The notes under the pieces: generated by a model
What the model saw: the letters and a program-made list of their open reading frames with translations, nothing else
Databases searched by the model: none
What the model was told of the DNA's origin: nothing
Part shown: in pieces, positions 37,883 to 48,245 of the stretch
How the letters are laid out: every line of letters begins with the position of its first letter
Numbering within the stretch: position 1 is the stretch's first letter
Position numbers and translations under genes: made by a program
Assembly (NCBI RefSeq): GCF_004123675.1
Contig: NZ_CP035417.1
Location: forward strand, 1,231,501 to 1,295,500
DNA: 64,000 nt
Direction: 5' to 3'
Source: Leisingera sp. NJS204
Lineage (GTDB): Bacteria; Pseudomonadota; Alphaproteobacteria; Rhodobacterales; Rhodobacteraceae

Positions 37883-38836
37883 ATGAAAATCTGGATTGCG
37901 CGGCCGATGACGGCAGCGGTCACGGCACGGGCGCGGGAGGCGTTTGGTGATCTGGAAATCCGTGAAACCAACGCGGTGATGAATGAGGCAGAGATGCTGC
38001 GCGCCCTGGCGGAATTCGACATCGTCGTGCCGACGCTGGGCGACAAGTTCACGGCTGAGATCTTTGCCAAGGCGGGCACGCCCCGCTGCAAGCTCTTGGC
38101 CAATTTCGGCGTCGGTTACAATCATATCGACGTGGCGGCCGCGCGGGCGGCAGGCGTCGAGGTGACCAACACGCCGGGGGCAGTGACTGATGCCACCGCC
38201 GATATTGCGATGACGCTGATCCTGATGTCTGCGCGCCGTGCCTCGGAGGGCGAGCGGATGCTGCGCAAGGGTGATTGGGCGGGCTGGCATCCGACCCAGA
38301 TGCTGGGGCTGCACGCGACTGGCAAGCGCGTCGGCATCGCCGGTATGGGCCGGATCGGCCAGGCAATTGCGCGGCGCTGCCATTTCGGCTTTGGCATGGA
38401 TGTGTCCTACGTGGCACGTTCGGCGAAGGATCTGGACTTCCCGGCAGACCGCGCCGGCAGCCTGATTGATCTGGCGGGGCAGGTGGATTTTCTGGTTGTG
38501 GCGGTGCCGGGCGGCGCCGAGACCACGCATCTGATCAACGCCGAGGTTCTGGGCGCGATGCAGTCCCACGCCCATCTGATCAACATCGCCCGTGGTGAAG
38601 TTGTCGAGGAGGCGGCGCTGATCGACGCGCTGCAGAACCGCCAAATCGGCGGTGCCGGGCTGGATGTCTATGAGTTCGAACCCAAGGTGCCGCAGGCGCT
38701 GATCGATCTGGATAACGCCACTCTGCTGCCGCATCTGGGCACCGCCACCGAAGAGGTGCGCAGCGATATGGGCCATATGGCGTTGGACAATGTCGCAGCC
38801 TATCTGAATGGCGCGGCGCTGCCCAACCGGGTCTGA
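37883..38836 (+). CDS. D-isomer-specific 2-hydroxyacid dehydrogenase (glyoxylate/hydroxypyruvate reductase-like)
   Basis: The product is 317 aa. ANFGVGYNHIDVAAARAAGVEVTN is the substrate-domain part and RVGIAGMGRIGQAIARR the NAD-binding loop. The catalytic Arg (NIARGEVVEE), Glu (DVYEFEP) and His (LLPHLGTAT) are visible. It interconverts 2-oxo and D-2-hydroxy acids; glycerate is likely but not proven. It forms a tight run with proC and csaA, starting one base after csaA. Confidence 0.9.
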   Translation: MKIWIARPMTAAVTARAREAFGDLEIRETNAVMNEAEMLRALAEFDIVVPTLGDKFTAEIFAKAGTPRCKLLANFGVGYNHIDVAAARAAGVEVTNTPGAVTDATADIAMTLILMSARRASEGERMLRKGDWAGWHPTQMLGLHATGKRVGIAGMGRIGQAIARRCHFGFGMDVSYVARSAKDLDFPADRAGSLIDLAGQVDFLVVAVPGGAETTHLINAEVLGAMQSHAHLINIARGEVVEEAALIDALQNRQIGGAGLDVYEFEPKVPQALIDLDNATLLPHLGTATEEVRSDMGHMALDNVAAYLNGAALPNRV

Positions 38837-38845
38837 AACATGTCT

Positions 38846-38870
38846 GCCTGAGCCGCGTCCCGGCTCAGGC
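38846..38870. terminator. Hairpin between convergent genes
   Basis: GCCTGAGCCG and CGGCTCAGGC are perfect 10-bp arms around CGTCC. The right arm covers the stop codon of the small minus-strand gene. The following GTCTTT is only a weak T-tract. Confidence 0.5.
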
Positions 38871-39122
38871 GTCTTTGGGCTTGTCCCGGCGGTGGTCCCA
38901 GGCGGGATCGTCACGCTTGATCCTGCGGGTGGCATAGGTGCCTGCCGGCCAGGCCAGGATGGCACCGATGGCGGCGCAGACCAGAATGGCCCTGACTGAG
39001 TAGTACCCCAGCACAAATGCGGTGATGACGGCTGCCCCGGCGATGCAGGCGCCAATCATGATGGACAGGTGAAAGCGCAGCTTGCCGGCCAGCGAGTCGC
39101 CCAGAGGGGCGTGGTTTGTCAT
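38865..39122 (-). CDS. Small membrane protein, 85 aa
   Basis: The product starts at ATG 39120-39122 with a perfect AAGGAGG about 5 nt upstream. Two membrane helices (LSIMIGACIAGAAVITAFVLGYY and ILVCAAIGAILAWPAGTYA, taken together as residues 18-70) are followed by a basic, charged tail (RRIKRDDPAWDHRRDKPKD). I do not recognise a named family. It is transcribed toward the dehydrogenase gene, 66 bp after tdk. Confidence 0.75.
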   Translation of the reverse strand: MTNHAPLGDSLAGKLRFHLSIMIGACIAGAAVITAFVLGYYSVRAILVCAAIGAILAWPAGTYATRRIKRDDPAWDHRRDKPKDA

Positions 39123-39188
39123 GACGGCCTCCTTTGGAAGTGGTCCAAAGGAGTATAGCACAGATCGCGGCAGATTGTTTCGGGCGGC

Positions 39189-39791
39189 TTACTCTGCCGT
39201 TTTGCCGCAGCGCAGATCGCCCGCCGCCTCGCGCCAGTGGCGGCGGCACAGCGAAACATAGGTCTCATTGCCGCCGATCTGCACTTGGTCGCCCTCGGTC
39301 AGCACCCGGCCCTGATTGTCCTGGCGGACCACCATGGTGGCTTTTTTGCCACAGTGGCAGATGGTGCGCACCTCGCGCATTTCATCCGCCAGCGCCAGCA
39401 GGGTGGCGGAGCCGGGGAACAGCTTGCCCTGGAAATCCACCCTGAGGCCGTAGGCCAGCACCGGCACCCGCAGATCATCGACAACGCGGGCCAGCTGCCA
39501 GACCTGATCGGGCGTCAGGAACTGCGCTTCATCGACAAAGATCGCCGCCACCGGGCCGCGTGCCAGACGCTGTTCAATGCGGGTGTAAAGGTCGTCGCCC
39601 GCGGCAAACATATCCGCTGCTTCGCCGATGCCGATGCGCGAGGCGATTCTGCCCTCGCCGGCGCGGTCATCCAGCCGGGCGGTCAGCAGGTAGGTATCCA
39701 TATGGTTTTCGCGGTAGTTATGCGACGCCTGCAACAGCACCGTCGATTTGCCCGCGTTCATGGTGGAGTAGTTGAAATAGAGCTTGGCCAT
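39189..39791 (-). CDS. tdk: Thymidine kinase
   Basis: The product is 200 aa from ATG 39789-39791. LYFNYSTMNAGKSTVLLQ has the P-loop (NAGKST). AAIFVDEAQFLTPDQVWQLA holds the catalytic Glu region. YGLRVDFQGKLFPGSATLL is the lasso area. CHCGKKATMVVRQ and CRRHWREA carry Cys residues for the zinc site. It phosphorylates thymidine for salvage. The longer upstream frame is not protein-like. Confidence 0.96.
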   Translation of the reverse strand: MAKLYFNYSTMNAGKSTVLLQASHNYRENHMDTYLLTARLDDRAGEGRIASRIGIGEAADMFAAGDDLYTRIEQRLARGPVAAIFVDEAQFLTPDQVWQLARVVDDLRVPVLAYGLRVDFQGKLFPGSATLLALADEMREVRTICHCGKKATMVVRQDNQGRVLTEGDQVQIGGNETYVSLCRRHWREAAGDLRCGKTAE

Positions 39792-40163
39792 GGAGCCGGG
39801 GTTTACCCGTCCCGGCCTGCGGGGAAAACCGGATTCGTGCCTGTTTTTCGGGGTGGAGGTAAAGCCGTGGCGGGAAGGCTCACCGGGGCGGGTATGGCCA
39901 GGGAGGAACAAATCCCTAAAACGGCCAAGCCGAATGCCCCGGAGAGCCCAAGTACCGGGCAGACCAATTACCCTAACAGCGGAACGTCACTCACCCCGTT
40001 CCGCTTTGCACTGAACAACTGATGCCAATTGCATCAACCCACTCGCTAAATCCCTGAAAACCTGAGGGATGGATAAGGTATCGCAATTCCTCTACAAGAC
40101 AGAAATGGGAAATTAACCGGTTCGTTCCCCATGGGGGCGGCGGTCAAGCCAGGTAGGATTTAA

Positions 40164-40628
40164 ATGGCTGAAATCGGGTCGTATCTGAAGAAACACACCG
40201 AAGCGCTGGTAAAGGATGTCGGCATCGAAGCCGCCTGCCAGATCACGGGGAAGTCCAAGGCAACACTGGGGCGCTATTACTCGGACAATGCCGAACACAC
40301 AGACCGGTTCATGCCGGTGGATGCAGTGGCCAAGCTGGAAAGTGCTGCGTCTTATCCGCATGTGACCTCGGCGCTGGCGGAGCTGAAGAACATCACCCTG
40401 TCTTACAACGGCAACGGCTCTGCCGAGGAGACCGGGCGCAGCGGCGGTGTGAATGCGGATGTGATTGCGCTGAGCCAGCGGTTTGCCCAGCTGATGAGCG
40501 AATACCAGGAAGCGATGGAAGATGGCATTATCACCGTGAACGAGGCCAAGCGGCTGCTCAGGGAAACGGTGCTGTTGCAGCAGGTTCTGCTGGATATGAA
40601 GCTGCACCTGGAGGAAGACAGTGCCTGA
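40164..40628 (+). CDS. Putative helix-turn-helix protein coupled to arsH
   Basis: The product is 154 aa. [26 protein letters not shown] has the spacing of a helix-turn-helix, similar to phage CII-type regulators. A helical C-terminal half follows ([22 protein letters not shown] and [20 protein letters not shown]). I cannot name a family with certainty. It overlaps arsH by 8 bp, so it is co-translated with it. The 372-bp gap before it (39792-40163) shows no other gene. Confidence 0.55.
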   Translation: MAEIGSYLKKHTEALVKDVGIEAACQITGKSKATLGRYYSDNAEHTDRFMPVDAVAKLESAASYPHVTSALAELKNITLSYNGNGSAEETGRSGGVNADVIALSQRFAQLMSEYQEAMEDGIITVNEAKRLLRETVLLQQVLLDMKLHLEEDSA

Positions 40629-41349
40629 GACCGGTGACGGGGGCAGCCTGCCTGCCATTGCGGAAGGTGAGCTGCATCCGATTGACGTGGACGCGCTGGC
40701 GGCACCTGGCGATCCGCGCCACGCGCCGCGCATTCTGCTGCTGTACGGCTCCCTGCGCGCGGTGAGCTATTCCCGCAAGGCGGCTGAGGAGGCTGCGCGG
40801 GTGCTGCAGGCCTTGGGCTGCGAGACGCGGATTTTCGACCCTTCCGGTCTGCCGCTGCCGGATGATGCGGGTGCGGCGGAGCACCCCAAGGTGGCAGAGC
40901 TGCGCGATCTGGCAGTCTGGTCCGAGGGGATGGTCTGGTCCAGCCCGGAGCGCCATGGCGCGATGACCGGTATCATGAAGCTGCAGATCGACTGGCTGCC
41001 GCTGTCGCTGCAGGGCGGCATCCGCACCACGCAGGGCAAGACGCTGGCGGTTATGCAGGTCTCGGGCGGCTCGCAAAGCTTTAACGCAGTCAACCAGATG
41101 CGCATCCTGGGCCGCTGGATGCGGATGCTGACCATCCCGAACCAAAGCTCGATCCCCAAGGCCTGGCTGGAATTCGGGGAGGGAGAGCGCCTGCCGGAAG
41201 GCCCGTTCTACCGCCGTCTGGTGGATGTGATGGAAGAGCTGGTGAAATTCACCTGGCTGGTGCGAGGCCGCAAGGATTACCTGACCGACCGCTATTCGGA
41301 GCGGCTGGAGAGCGCTCAAGAGGTGCATCAGCGGGTCTCGCAGAAGTAG
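40621..41349 (+). CDS. arsH: ArsH-type NADPH-dependent FMN reductase
   Basis: The product is 242 aa from GTG 40621. [24 protein letters not shown] is the flavodoxin-like FMN loop with GSLRxxSYSR, the ArsH signature. [23 protein letters not shown] and [25 protein letters not shown] are further ArsH motifs. The enzyme oxidises organoarsenicals and reduces quinones or peroxide. No arsB, arsC or arsR lies in the window. It is coupled to a putative HTH gene and followed by a terminator. Confidence 0.93.
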   Translation: MPETGDGGSLPAIAEGELHPIDVDALAAPGDPRHAPRILLLYGSLRAVSYSRKAAEEAARVLQALGCETRIFDPSGLPLPDDAGAAEHPKVAELRDLAVWSEGMVWSSPERHGAMTGIMKLQIDWLPLSLQGGIRTTQGKTLAVMQVSGGSQSFNAVNQMRILGRWMRMLTIPNQSSIPKAWLEFGEGERLPEGPFYRRLVDVMEELVKFTWLVRGRKDYLTDRYSERLESAQEVHQRVSQK

Positions 41350-41367
41350 CCTGCGGGCAGTATGCCC

Positions 41368-41381
41368 TTGTCTGCAGACAA
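41368..41381. other. Perfect 14-bp palindrome after arsH
   Basis: TTGTCTGCAGACAA is a perfect palindrome 19 bp after the arsH stop, just before the terminator hairpin. Its purpose is unknown. Confidence 0.45.
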
Positions 41382-41385
41382 ACCT

Positions 41386-41420
41386 AAGCCCCGGCGCCGC
41401 TGCCGGGGCTTTATTGTTTC
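41386..41420 (+). terminator. Terminator after arsH
   Basis: AAGCCCCGGC and GCCGGGGCTT are perfect 10-bp arms around GCCGCT, followed by TTATTGTTT. The rest of the gap to 41910 (about 490 bp, AT-richer) shows no supportable gene, only a short GGCAGACA repeat near 41454. Confidence 0.88.
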
Positions 41421-41910
41421 AGATGACCGGTATCACCGGCACGTCGCAGGATGGCAGACAGGCAGACAGGCAAACGGGCAAGCGAGCGGCACAGGCATTG
41501 CGGTTACCTAGAAACCTTATTCTCGCATTTGGTGTGGTGTGCGGTTAAGCAATTGGGCGGCCTCTCCCCTGGCGTTTAGGCAATTGTTAAGGCTCATTTC
41601 CGCCGCAATCGGGCCGTGAAGTTACCGCCTGCGCTGGAAACCGCATGGAAACGGGGGAAAACCTGAATTTTCTTCCTAACGAAACCCAGCGGATTTTCCC
41701 TTGTTTTTAGGGAGTTTTTATAAAAATCGCAGGCGCCCGTTAAGTAAATAAGGGGTTCGGGAGCTTCGGCCCCGGTACAGAGAGACCGCGTTAAGGTTTT
41801 GTTAATCCTGTCTCATTCTGCGCATATTTCTGCCCGCGCGGCACCGCAGCAAGCCGCATTCCAGCCTCAGGGCTCACCGACCATAGCGATGTGGGAAAAT
41901 GGAGTGGGTC

Positions 41911-42621
41911 ATGAGACAATTACTGGGAATTGCCGCCGCAGTCTTGATAGGTTTCAGTACTGCAGCGGCCGTGGCCGGGCAGGCGGCCCGGGTGCAATCT
42001 GTGCCGGGTTGGGAGGCCGTGGGGCGCCTGAACATCGGTGGCAAAGCCATGTGCACGGCCAGCCTGATTGCGCCGGATATGGTGCTGACGGCGGCCCATT
42101 GCATGTATGACATCCGTAGTGGCCGGGCCGTGAACCCGCGGAGTATCAAATTTGAGGCAGGGCTGAACGGCCGCCGCGCCAAGGCGTCGCGCCAAGTGGT
42201 CAAGGCTGTTGTCCATCCGGGCTACCGGCATGGCCGGACCGGCCAGTTTCAAACCGGAACAGACATTGCTGTGCTGCGTCTGGACAGCCCGATCAGTGCA
42301 AATGTGATCCGCCCGCTGGTGCTGGCCGCAGCGCCGGAGCGCGGCATGCGGGTGGATGTGATGTCTTATTCGCACCGCAATGCGACCTCGCCCCGGCTGC
42401 AAAGCGCCTGCCAGGTGATTGCGGCGCGGCAAAGCTCGCTGATCACCACATGCCGGGTCGATTTCGGGGCGTCCGGTTCACCCGTGCTGCAAAAGCGTCC
42501 GGGCAGGGCGCCGCAGCTGGTTTCGGTGATCTCTTCCAAGGCCCGGATGGGGGGCAGGGGGGTGTCGCTGGCCGCACCGCTGGGGGATGCGCTGCAGGCG
42601 CTGATGCGGCAGGCGGGGTGA
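41911..42621 (+). CDS. Secreted trypsin-like serine protease
   Basis: The product is 236 aa with a signal peptide ending near AAAVAGQ. The S1 triad is complete: His63 in LTAAHCM, Asp118 in TGTDIAVLRL and Ser188 in GASGSPV. A disulfide between Cys48 and Cys64 is likely. It resembles the short V8/trypsin-type proteases of alphaproteobacteria, likely periplasmic or secreted. The ATG at 41911 has GGAG upstream; a start four codons earlier is possible. The substrate is unknown. Confidence 0.87.
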   Translation: MRQLLGIAAAVLIGFSTAAAVAGQAARVQSVPGWEAVGRLNIGGKAMCTASLIAPDMVLTAAHCMYDIRSGRAVNPRSIKFEAGLNGRRAKASRQVVKAVVHPGYRHGRTGQFQTGTDIAVLRLDSPISANVIRPLVLAAAPERGMRVDVMSYSHRNATSPRLQSACQVIAARQSSLITTCRVDFGASGSPVLQKRPGRAPQLVSVISSKARMGGRGVSLAAPLGDALQALMRQAG

Positions 42622-42680
42622 CCGCAGCCGCCGCTGCGGCCCAATAGCCTGCTGCAGAATAAGAGCGGCAGGACGCGAAG

Positions 42681-42712
42681 CAGCCCCGTTTGGTTCCCCG
42701 GGGCTGTTTCCT
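42681..42712 (+). terminator. Terminator after the protease gene
   Basis: CAGCCCCG and CGGGGCTG are 8-bp arms with a 10-nt loop, followed by TTTCCTTTT. Confidence 0.75.
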
Positions 42713-42734
42713 TTTGCAGCACGCCGTCCTGCGG

Positions 42735-43310
42735 TTACTGGCTGCTGAGGCGGACCTCTTCCAATGGATAGGCCAGGCTGTCCTGATCCTCCCAATTCAT
42801 GTGGCAGCCTGCGCAGAAGCTTTGCTTGATCTTCATTTCCTTGCCGCTGGGCAGGAGGGCTGCATAAAGCCAGTCACCGGCCTCGGGCGCGCCGCCATCG
42901 GCCAGCTTGGTCATGATGAACAGCGGACCGGGAACGGCGTTGCCCTTCTTGACCTTGAAGCTTTCCTTGGCCAGAACCGACCCCGCGGGCATCACAAAGC
43001 CTTCTTCGGCGAACTTCAGATATTGTTCAGCGGCAATGCCGTTTGCAAAGGTCTGCAGGAACCGCTCGCCATGCGGGCCGGCAAGGGCCGGGCGGGTTGA
43101 CGTCACCTGCCAGGAGCGGAAGCCAGCGCCGACCGGATCGCCGTTGCTGGCATATCCTTCGGCCATTTTGGCCTCGATGCATTCGTAGATCTCAACAACG
43201 GCCTCTGCTTCAAGTTCCGAGGGGTCGCCATCCACAGGGCAGTCCTGGGCAATTGCGCCGGCCGGTACAAGTGCCAAAAGTCCTGCGGCAATCTTTGTCG
43301 GTAAGTTCAT
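42735..43310 (-). CDS. Cytochrome P460 family protein
   Basis: The product is 191 aa with a signal peptide ending AGAIAQ. The heme-binding motif CAGCH lies near the C-terminus (residues 165-175), where P460 proteins carry it. EEGFVMPAGSVLAKESFKV is the middle segment typical of the family. P460 cytochromes oxidise hydroxylamine or detoxify NO in the periplasm. The cross-linking Lys cannot be assigned by eye. It is a single gene, convergent with the protease. Confidence 0.85.
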   Translation of the reverse strand: MNLPTKIAAGLLALVPAGAIAQDCPVDGDPSELEAEAVVEIYECIEAKMAEGYASNGDPVGAGFRSWQVTSTRPALAGPHGERFLQTFANGIAAEQYLKFAEEGFVMPAGSVLAKESFKVKKGNAVPGPLFIMTKLADGGAPEAGDWLYAALLPSGKEMKIKQSFCAGCHMNWEDQDSLAYPLEEVRLSSQ

Positions 43311-43429
43311 GGCCTTTCTCCCTGAGTTGTAATGCTGCGGGTCGTGTTGTGTTGTTCACGGTCGCACAGTTCAGGGATTTACCGGGTCACAACTCTACAC
43401 GGCTGTGTGAAAGCACAGCACGCAAAGGA

Positions 43430-43455
43430 AAAGCCCCGGGCGTTGCCGGGGCTTT
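43430..43455 (-). terminator. Terminator of carB (bidirectional shape)
   Basis: AAAGCCCCGG and CCGGGGCTTT are 10-bp arms around GCGTTG. On the minus strand the stem is followed by TCCTTTG. Confidence 0.8.
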
Positions 43456-43492
43456 ATTAAACATAGCGTTGAAGCGTCCGGGCAGAGGGTGC

Positions 43493-46400
43493 CTAGCCCT
43501 GCAGCGACTTCACTTCGACGTCCCCTTCGGCCTGGGCCTTGATCGCCCGTGCAGCGGCATTGGCGCCGGCTGCGGTGGTGAAGTAGGGGATCTTGTCATA
43601 AAGCGCGACCGAGCGCATTTCCTTGCTGTCCTCAACGGCTTGCGCGCCCTCAGTCGTGTTCATCAGCAGCTGGACGCCGCCGTCCTTGAGCATGTCCACA
43701 ACGTGGGGGCGGCCTTCATAGACCTTGTTCACCAGCTCGCACGCCACGCCCTGGCCTTCGAGCCAGGTCTGGGTGCCGCGGGTGGCGACCAGGGTAAAGC
43801 CCTGCTCCACCAGGATCTGCGCCGCTTCCAGCATCAGCCGGCCCTTGTCGGCATCCTTGATCGAGACGAAGGCGCGGCCCGAGGACGGCAGCACCATGCC
43901 GGCCCCCATCTGCGCCTTGAGGAAGGCGCGGGCAAAGGAACGGTCCCAGCCCATGACTTCACCGGTGGAGCGCATTTCGGGGCCAAGGATGGTATCGACG
44001 CCGGGGAAGCGGGCAAAGGGCAGCACCGCTTCCTTGACCGAGAACCAGGGCATATCCGGGTCGGCCAGGGTCATCGGGTCGGCCATCGGGGTGTTCACGT
44101 CATAGCCCGCGTCCGGCTTATAGGGCGCGCGCATCGGGAAGTTCGACAGCGGCTCACCTGCCATCACACGGGCCGAGATCGAGGCAATGGCGCTGTCGGT
44201 TGCCTTGGCGACAAACGGCACCGTGCGCGACGCGCGCGGGTTCACCTCAATCAGATAGATTTCCTCTTCGCCGGCGTCATTGGGTTTGATCGCGAACTGG
44301 ATGTTCATCAGGCCAACCACATTCAGCGCTTTGGCCAATGCGAATGTCTGTTCCTTGATCTGTTCGATCACCGGCTTGCCAAGCGAGTAGGGCGGCAAGC
44401 TGCAGGCACTGTCGCCCGAGTGCACGCCGGCCTCTTCGATGTGCTGCATGATGCCTGCCACATGCACGTCTTTGCCGTCGCAGATCGCGTCCACATCCAG
44501 TTCAACCGCGCCGGCCAGGTAGCTGTCGAGCAGCACCGGGCTGTCGCCGGAAACCACCACCGCCTCGGCGATGTAGCGTTTCAGCTGGTCCATGTCGCGG
44601 ACGATTTCCATCGCCCGGCCACCCAGCACATAAGACGGGCGGATCACCAGCGGGAAGCCGATTTTTTCTGCGATTTCCAGCGCTTGCTCGTCCGTGGAGG
44701 CGATGCCGTTGTTCGGCTGCTTGAGGCCCAAGTTGTTGACCAGCGCCTGGAACCGTTCGCGGTCTTCGGCCAGGTCGATGGCGTCGGGCGAGGTGCCGAG
44801 AATCGGGATGCCTTCCTCTTCCAGTGCGTTTGCCAGCTTCAGCGGGGTCTGGCCGCCGAACTGCACGATGACGCCGTGCAGGGTACCGTTGTCCTGCTCT
44901 ACACGCAGGATTTCCATCACGTGCTCAAACGTCAGCGGTTCGAAATACAGCCGGTCCGAGGTGTCATAGTCGGTCGACACGGTCTCGGGGTTACAGTTGA
45001 TCATGATGGTCTCATAGCCCGCGTCGGTCAGCGCAAAACAGGCGTGGCAGCAGCAGTAATCGAATTCGATGCCCTGGCCGATCCGGTTCGGGCCGCCGCC
45101 GAGGATGACCACTTTCCTGCGGTCAGAGGGGCGCGCCTCGCATTCGACGTCGCCAAAGGCGGGCGCTTCATAGGTCGAGTACATGTAGGGTGTCTGCGCT
45201 TCGAATTCGGCGGCGCAGGTGTCGATCCGCTTGAACACGGCGTTGACGCCGGCCGCGCGGCGGGCCTTGCGGACCTCAGCCTCGGTCTGGCCGGTCAGCT
45301 TGGCAAGGCGGGCGTCGGTGAAGCCCAGCATCTTGAGCGCACGCAGGCCTTTTTCGTCCGTCGGCAGGCCGCCGTCGCGGACTTCATCTTCGGCCTCGAC
45401 GATTTCGCGGATACGGGCCAGGAACCAGGGATCGAATTTGGTGACGCCAAAGATTTCTTCATCCGTCAGCCCGTGGCGCATCGCCTGGGCGATGGTGCGC
45501 ATCCGGTCCGGGGTCTGCAGGCTGATCGCCTTGAACACTGCGGCCTTGTCCGGCGCACCGGGGATATCCACTTCGTCAAAGCCGGTGAGGCCGGATTCCA
45601 TCGACGCCAGCGCTTTTTGCAAAGATTCATGGATGGTGCGGCCGATCGCCATGGCCTCGCCCACCGATTTCATCGCGGTGGTCAGATACGGCTCGGAGCC
45701 GGGGAATTTCTCAAACGCGAATTTCGGGATCTTTGTCACGACATAGTCGATGCTCGGCTCGAACGATGCCGGGGTCACCTTGGTGATGTCGTTGTCCAGC
45801 TCGTCCAGGGTGTAGCCCACTGCCAGCTTGGCCGCGATCTTGGCAATCGGGAAGCCGGTTGCCTTGGAGGCCAGTGCCGAGGAGCGCGACACCCGCGGGT
45901 TCATCTCGATCACCACCATACGGCCATCGGCGGGGTTCACCGCCCATTGCACGTTGGAGCCGCCGGTTTCCACACCGATCTCGCGCAGCACGTTGATCGA
46001 GTGGGTGCGCATGATCTGGTATTCTTTGTCGGTCAGCGTCAGCGCCGGGGCCACGGTGATCGAATCGCCGGTGTGGACGCCCATCGGGTCGATGTTTTCA
46101 ATCGAGCAGACGATGATCGCATTGTCCGCCTTGTCGCGGACCACTTCCATTTCGAACTCTTTCCAGCCCAGCAGGCTTTCATCCACCAGGATCTGGTTCA
46201 CCGGGGACGCGTCCATGCCGGTGCGGCAGAAGTGGATGTAGTCTTCGCGGTTGTACGCGACGCCGCCGCCGGTGCCGCCCATGGTAAAGGCCGGGCGGAT
46301 GATCGCGGGCAGGCCGATGTCGTCCAATGCTTCCAGCGCGATGCGGATGCCTTCGTCCAGGTCCGCCTTGCCGTCCTCCAGCTTGGGTGCGGTGACGATA

Positions 46401-46840
46401 GTGGCGCGCGGGTTCTCAATGCCGAGGCGGTCCATCGCTTCGCGGAACAGTTTGCGGTCTTCAGCCATTTCAATGGCATCGCGGGTGGCGCCGATCATCT
46501 CGACACCGAATTTCTCGAGCACGCCCATTTCTTCCAGCGCCAGCGAGGTGTTGAGCCCGGTCTGCCCGCCCATGGTCGGCAGCAGCGCGTCGGGGCGTTC
46601 TTTCTCGATGATCTTGGCGACCACCTCTGGCGTGATCGGCTCGATATAGGTGGCGTCCGCAAGCCCCGGATCGGTCATGATGGTGGCCGGGTTGGAGTTC
46701 ACCAGGATCACCCGGTAACCCTCTTCGCGCAAAGCTTTGCACGCCTGGGCACCGGAGTAGTCGAACTCGCAGGCCTGCCCGATGACGATCGGACCGGCTC
46801 CGATGATCATGATCGACTGGATGTCGGTTCTTTTAGGCAT
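43493..46840 (-). CDS. carB: Carbamoyl-phosphate synthase large subunit
   Basis: The product is 1115 aa and complete. Two ATP-grasp halves each begin with a GxGPxxIGQ loop ([21 protein letters not shown] and [20 protein letters not shown]). [17 protein letters not shown] and [18 protein letters not shown] are the paired catalytic segments. A C-terminal MGS-like allosteric domain follows. It makes carbamoyl phosphate for arginine and pyrimidines. ATG 46840 is chosen because AAGGA is 8 nt upstream. carA is not adjacent. A 1337-codon open frame on the opposite strand is a shadow. Confidence 0.98.
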   Translation of the reverse strand: MPKRTDIQSIMIIGAGPIVIGQACEFDYSGAQACKALREEGYRVILVNSNPATIMTDPGLADATYIEPITPEVVAKIIEKERPDALLPTMGGQTGLNTSLALEEMGVLEKFGVEMIGATRDAIEMAEDRKLFREAMDRLGIENPRATIVTAPKLEDGKADLDEGIRIALEALDDIGLPAIIRPAFTMGGTGGGVAYNREDYIHFCRTGMDASPVNQILVDESLLGWKEFEMEVVRDKADNAIIVCSIENIDPMGVHTGDSITVAPALTLTDKEYQIMRTHSINVLREIGVETGGSNVQWAVNPADGRMVVIEMNPRVSRSSALASKATGFPIAKIAAKLAVGYTLDELDNDITKVTPASFEPSIDYVVTKIPKFAFEKFPGSEPYLTTAMKSVGEAMAIGRTIHESLQKALASMESGLTGFDEVDIPGAPDKAAVFKAISLQTPDRMRTIAQAMRHGLTDEEIFGVTKFDPWFLARIREIVEAEDEVRDGGLPTDEKGLRALKMLGFTDARLAKLTGQTEAEVRKARRAAGVNAVFKRIDTCAAEFEAQTPYMYSTYEAPAFGDVECEARPSDRRKVVILGGGPNRIGQGIEFDYCCCHACFALTDAGYETIMINCNPETVSTDYDTSDRLYFEPLTFEHVMEILRVEQDNGTLHGVIVQFGGQTPLKLANALEEEGIPILGTSPDAIDLAEDRERFQALVNNLGLKQPNNGIASTDEQALEIAEKIGFPLVIRPSYVLGGRAMEIVRDMDQLKRYIAEAVVVSGDSPVLLDSYLAGAVELDVDAICDGKDVHVAGIMQHIEEAGVHSGDSACSLPPYSLGKPVIEQIKEQTFALAKALNVVGLMNIQFAIKPNDAGEEEIYLIEVNPRASRTVPFVAKATDSAIASISARVMAGEPLSNFPMRAPYKPDAGYDVNTPMADPMTLADPDMPWFSVKEAVLPFARFPGVDTILGPEMRSTGEVMGWDRSFARAFLKAQMGAGMVLPSSGRAFVSIKDADKGRLMLEAAQILVEQGFTLVATRGTQTWLEGQGVACELVNKVYEGRPHVVDMLKDGGVQLLMNTTEGAQAVEDSKEMRSVALYDKIPYFTTAAGANAAARAIKAQAEGDVEVKSLQG

Positions 46841-47039
46841 GGCCATATTCCTTTGGTTGACGAGCGGGCAGCTTTGAATCAGGGGCACTGGCGAGTGCCC
46901 AAATTGTCCTGCGTTATAGGGACCGCGCTGAAAGGTTCAAGGGGGATCGGAAACGGAATTGGAAATGCCGCATCCACCCCTTTTGTTCGCATAGCGAACG
47001 TTTATATGTGGGGGCCAAGACCTTGGGGAGTCAATTCCG

Positions 47040-48245
47040 GTGCGGATTCGCTTTGATCAGGGCCCTAAGGGGGCCGGCACATGTTTCGACCAGCCGCTGC
47101 GCGTGATCCGTGCGGACGTGCCGGCGGACGTGCCCGCTGCACTTGCAGCGCTGGATGCGGCGCGCGATGCCGGGCATTGGCTGGTGGGATATGCATCTTA
47201 TGAGCTGGGCTACGCGCTGGAGCCAAGGCTGGCAGGGCGGATGCCAAAGGAGCGGCGGCTGCCGCTGATGAATTTCGGAGTATATGAGCAGCCACTGCCG
47301 CAGAACGCTGAGGGCAGCGCCCGGACTTGGGAGGGGGCGGAAGCGCCCTCAGGTGGGGAGGGTCGGGTGCTGCCCGGCCTTCAGCCGGACGGAGCAGGTT
47401 TGGAAGGCATTGCGCCCCGCTGGACCTATGAGCGCTACGCTAAGGCGTTCACTGAGGTGAACCGCAAAATCGGCAACGGCGACATCTATCAGGCCAACCT
47501 GACCTTCCCGATTGATGCAGATGCCTATGGCTCTGCCGAAGAGCTCTATGCCGCACTGCAAGCGAAACAGGTGGTCGGCCACGGGGTTCTGGTTGAACAG
47601 GACGGCCTGCCGGACCTGCTGTCGCGCTCGCCGGAGCTGTTCTTCCGCACCGATGCTAAGGGCATGATTGAAACCCGCCCGATGAAAGGCACCCAGCCGC
47701 GCAGCGATGATCCGGTCGAGGATGCCCTCCGCCGCGATTTCCTGCGCAAGGATGAGAAAAACCGCGCTGAAAACCTGATGATCGTGGATCTGTTGCGTAA
47801 CGACATCTCCCGCGTGGCGCAGACCGGTTCGGTGCATGTGCCGGAGCTGTTTGCGGTCGAAAGCTATGCCACGGTGCACCAGATGGTTTCCACGGTGCGG
47901 GCAAAGCTGCGGCCTGATGCCGGGCTGGCAGAGGTTTTTGCGGCGCTGTTTCCCTGCGGCTCCATAACCGGCGCGCCCAAAATCCGCTCAATGGAGATCC
48001 TCGCGGATCTGGAACACTGGGCGCGTGATATCTATTGCGGCACCATCGGCTGGGCGGCACCGGACGGGTCGTCGGAATTCAACGTGGCGATCCGCACGCT
48101 GATGCTGGAAAAGGGCAGCGCGACGCTCAACGTAGGCGGCGGCGTGGTCTGGGACAGCACCGCGGAGTCTGAGTATGAGGAAGCGCTATGGAAAGCCCGG
48201 TTTGCCCGCGTGACGCCATCCAGAACGATCCCGCTTTCCGCCTGA
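47040..48245 (+). CDS. pabB: Aminodeoxychorismate synthase component I
   Basis: The product is 401 aa from GTG 47040, with GGGGAG upstream. The chorismate-binding core carries NGDIYQANLTFP, ETRPMKGTQPR, ENLMIVDLLRND and GSITGAPKIRSMEI, all standard for PabB. It makes 4-amino-4-deoxychorismate for folate, with a glutaminase partner. Residues about 90-122 are a Gly/Pro-rich insertion whose DNA is a cluster of hairpins. It overlaps the lyase gene by 58 bp, a usual pabB-pabC arrangement. Confidence 0.94.
   Translation: MRIRFDQGPKGAGTCFDQPLRVIRADVPADVPAALAALDAARDAGHWLVGYASYELGYALEPRLAGRMPKERRLPLMNFGVYEQPLPQNAEGSARTWEGAEAPSGGEGRVLPGLQPDGAGLEGIAPRWTYERYAKAFTEVNRKIGNGDIYQANLTFPIDADAYGSAEELYAALQAKQVVGHGVLVEQDGLPDLLSRSPELFFRTDAKGMIETRPMKGTQPRSDDPVEDALRRDFLRKDEKNRAENLMIVDLLRNDISRVAQTGSVHVPELFAVESYATVHQMVSTVRAKLRPDAGLAEVFAALFPCGSITGAPKIRSMEILADLEHWARDIYCGTIGWAAPDGSSEFNVAIRTLMLEKGSATLNVGGGVVWDSTAESEYEEALWKARFARVTPSRTIPLSA
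47328..47393. repeat. Palindromic element inside pabB
   Basis: Three small hairpins lie in a row: GAGGGGGC/GCGCCCTC (one mismatch), GGTCGGG/CCCGGCC (one wobble) and CCGGC/GCCGG. The segment keeps the reading frame and codes for a Gly/Pro-rich loop. It is GC-richer and more structured than the coding DNA around it. Confidence 0.55.

Noticed and set aside
43043..47056. A 1337-codon open frame on the plus strand opposite carB
   Set aside because: It is antisense to a textbook carB along its whole length and is His/Gly/Arg-rich, as expected from the complement of GC-rich coding DNA.
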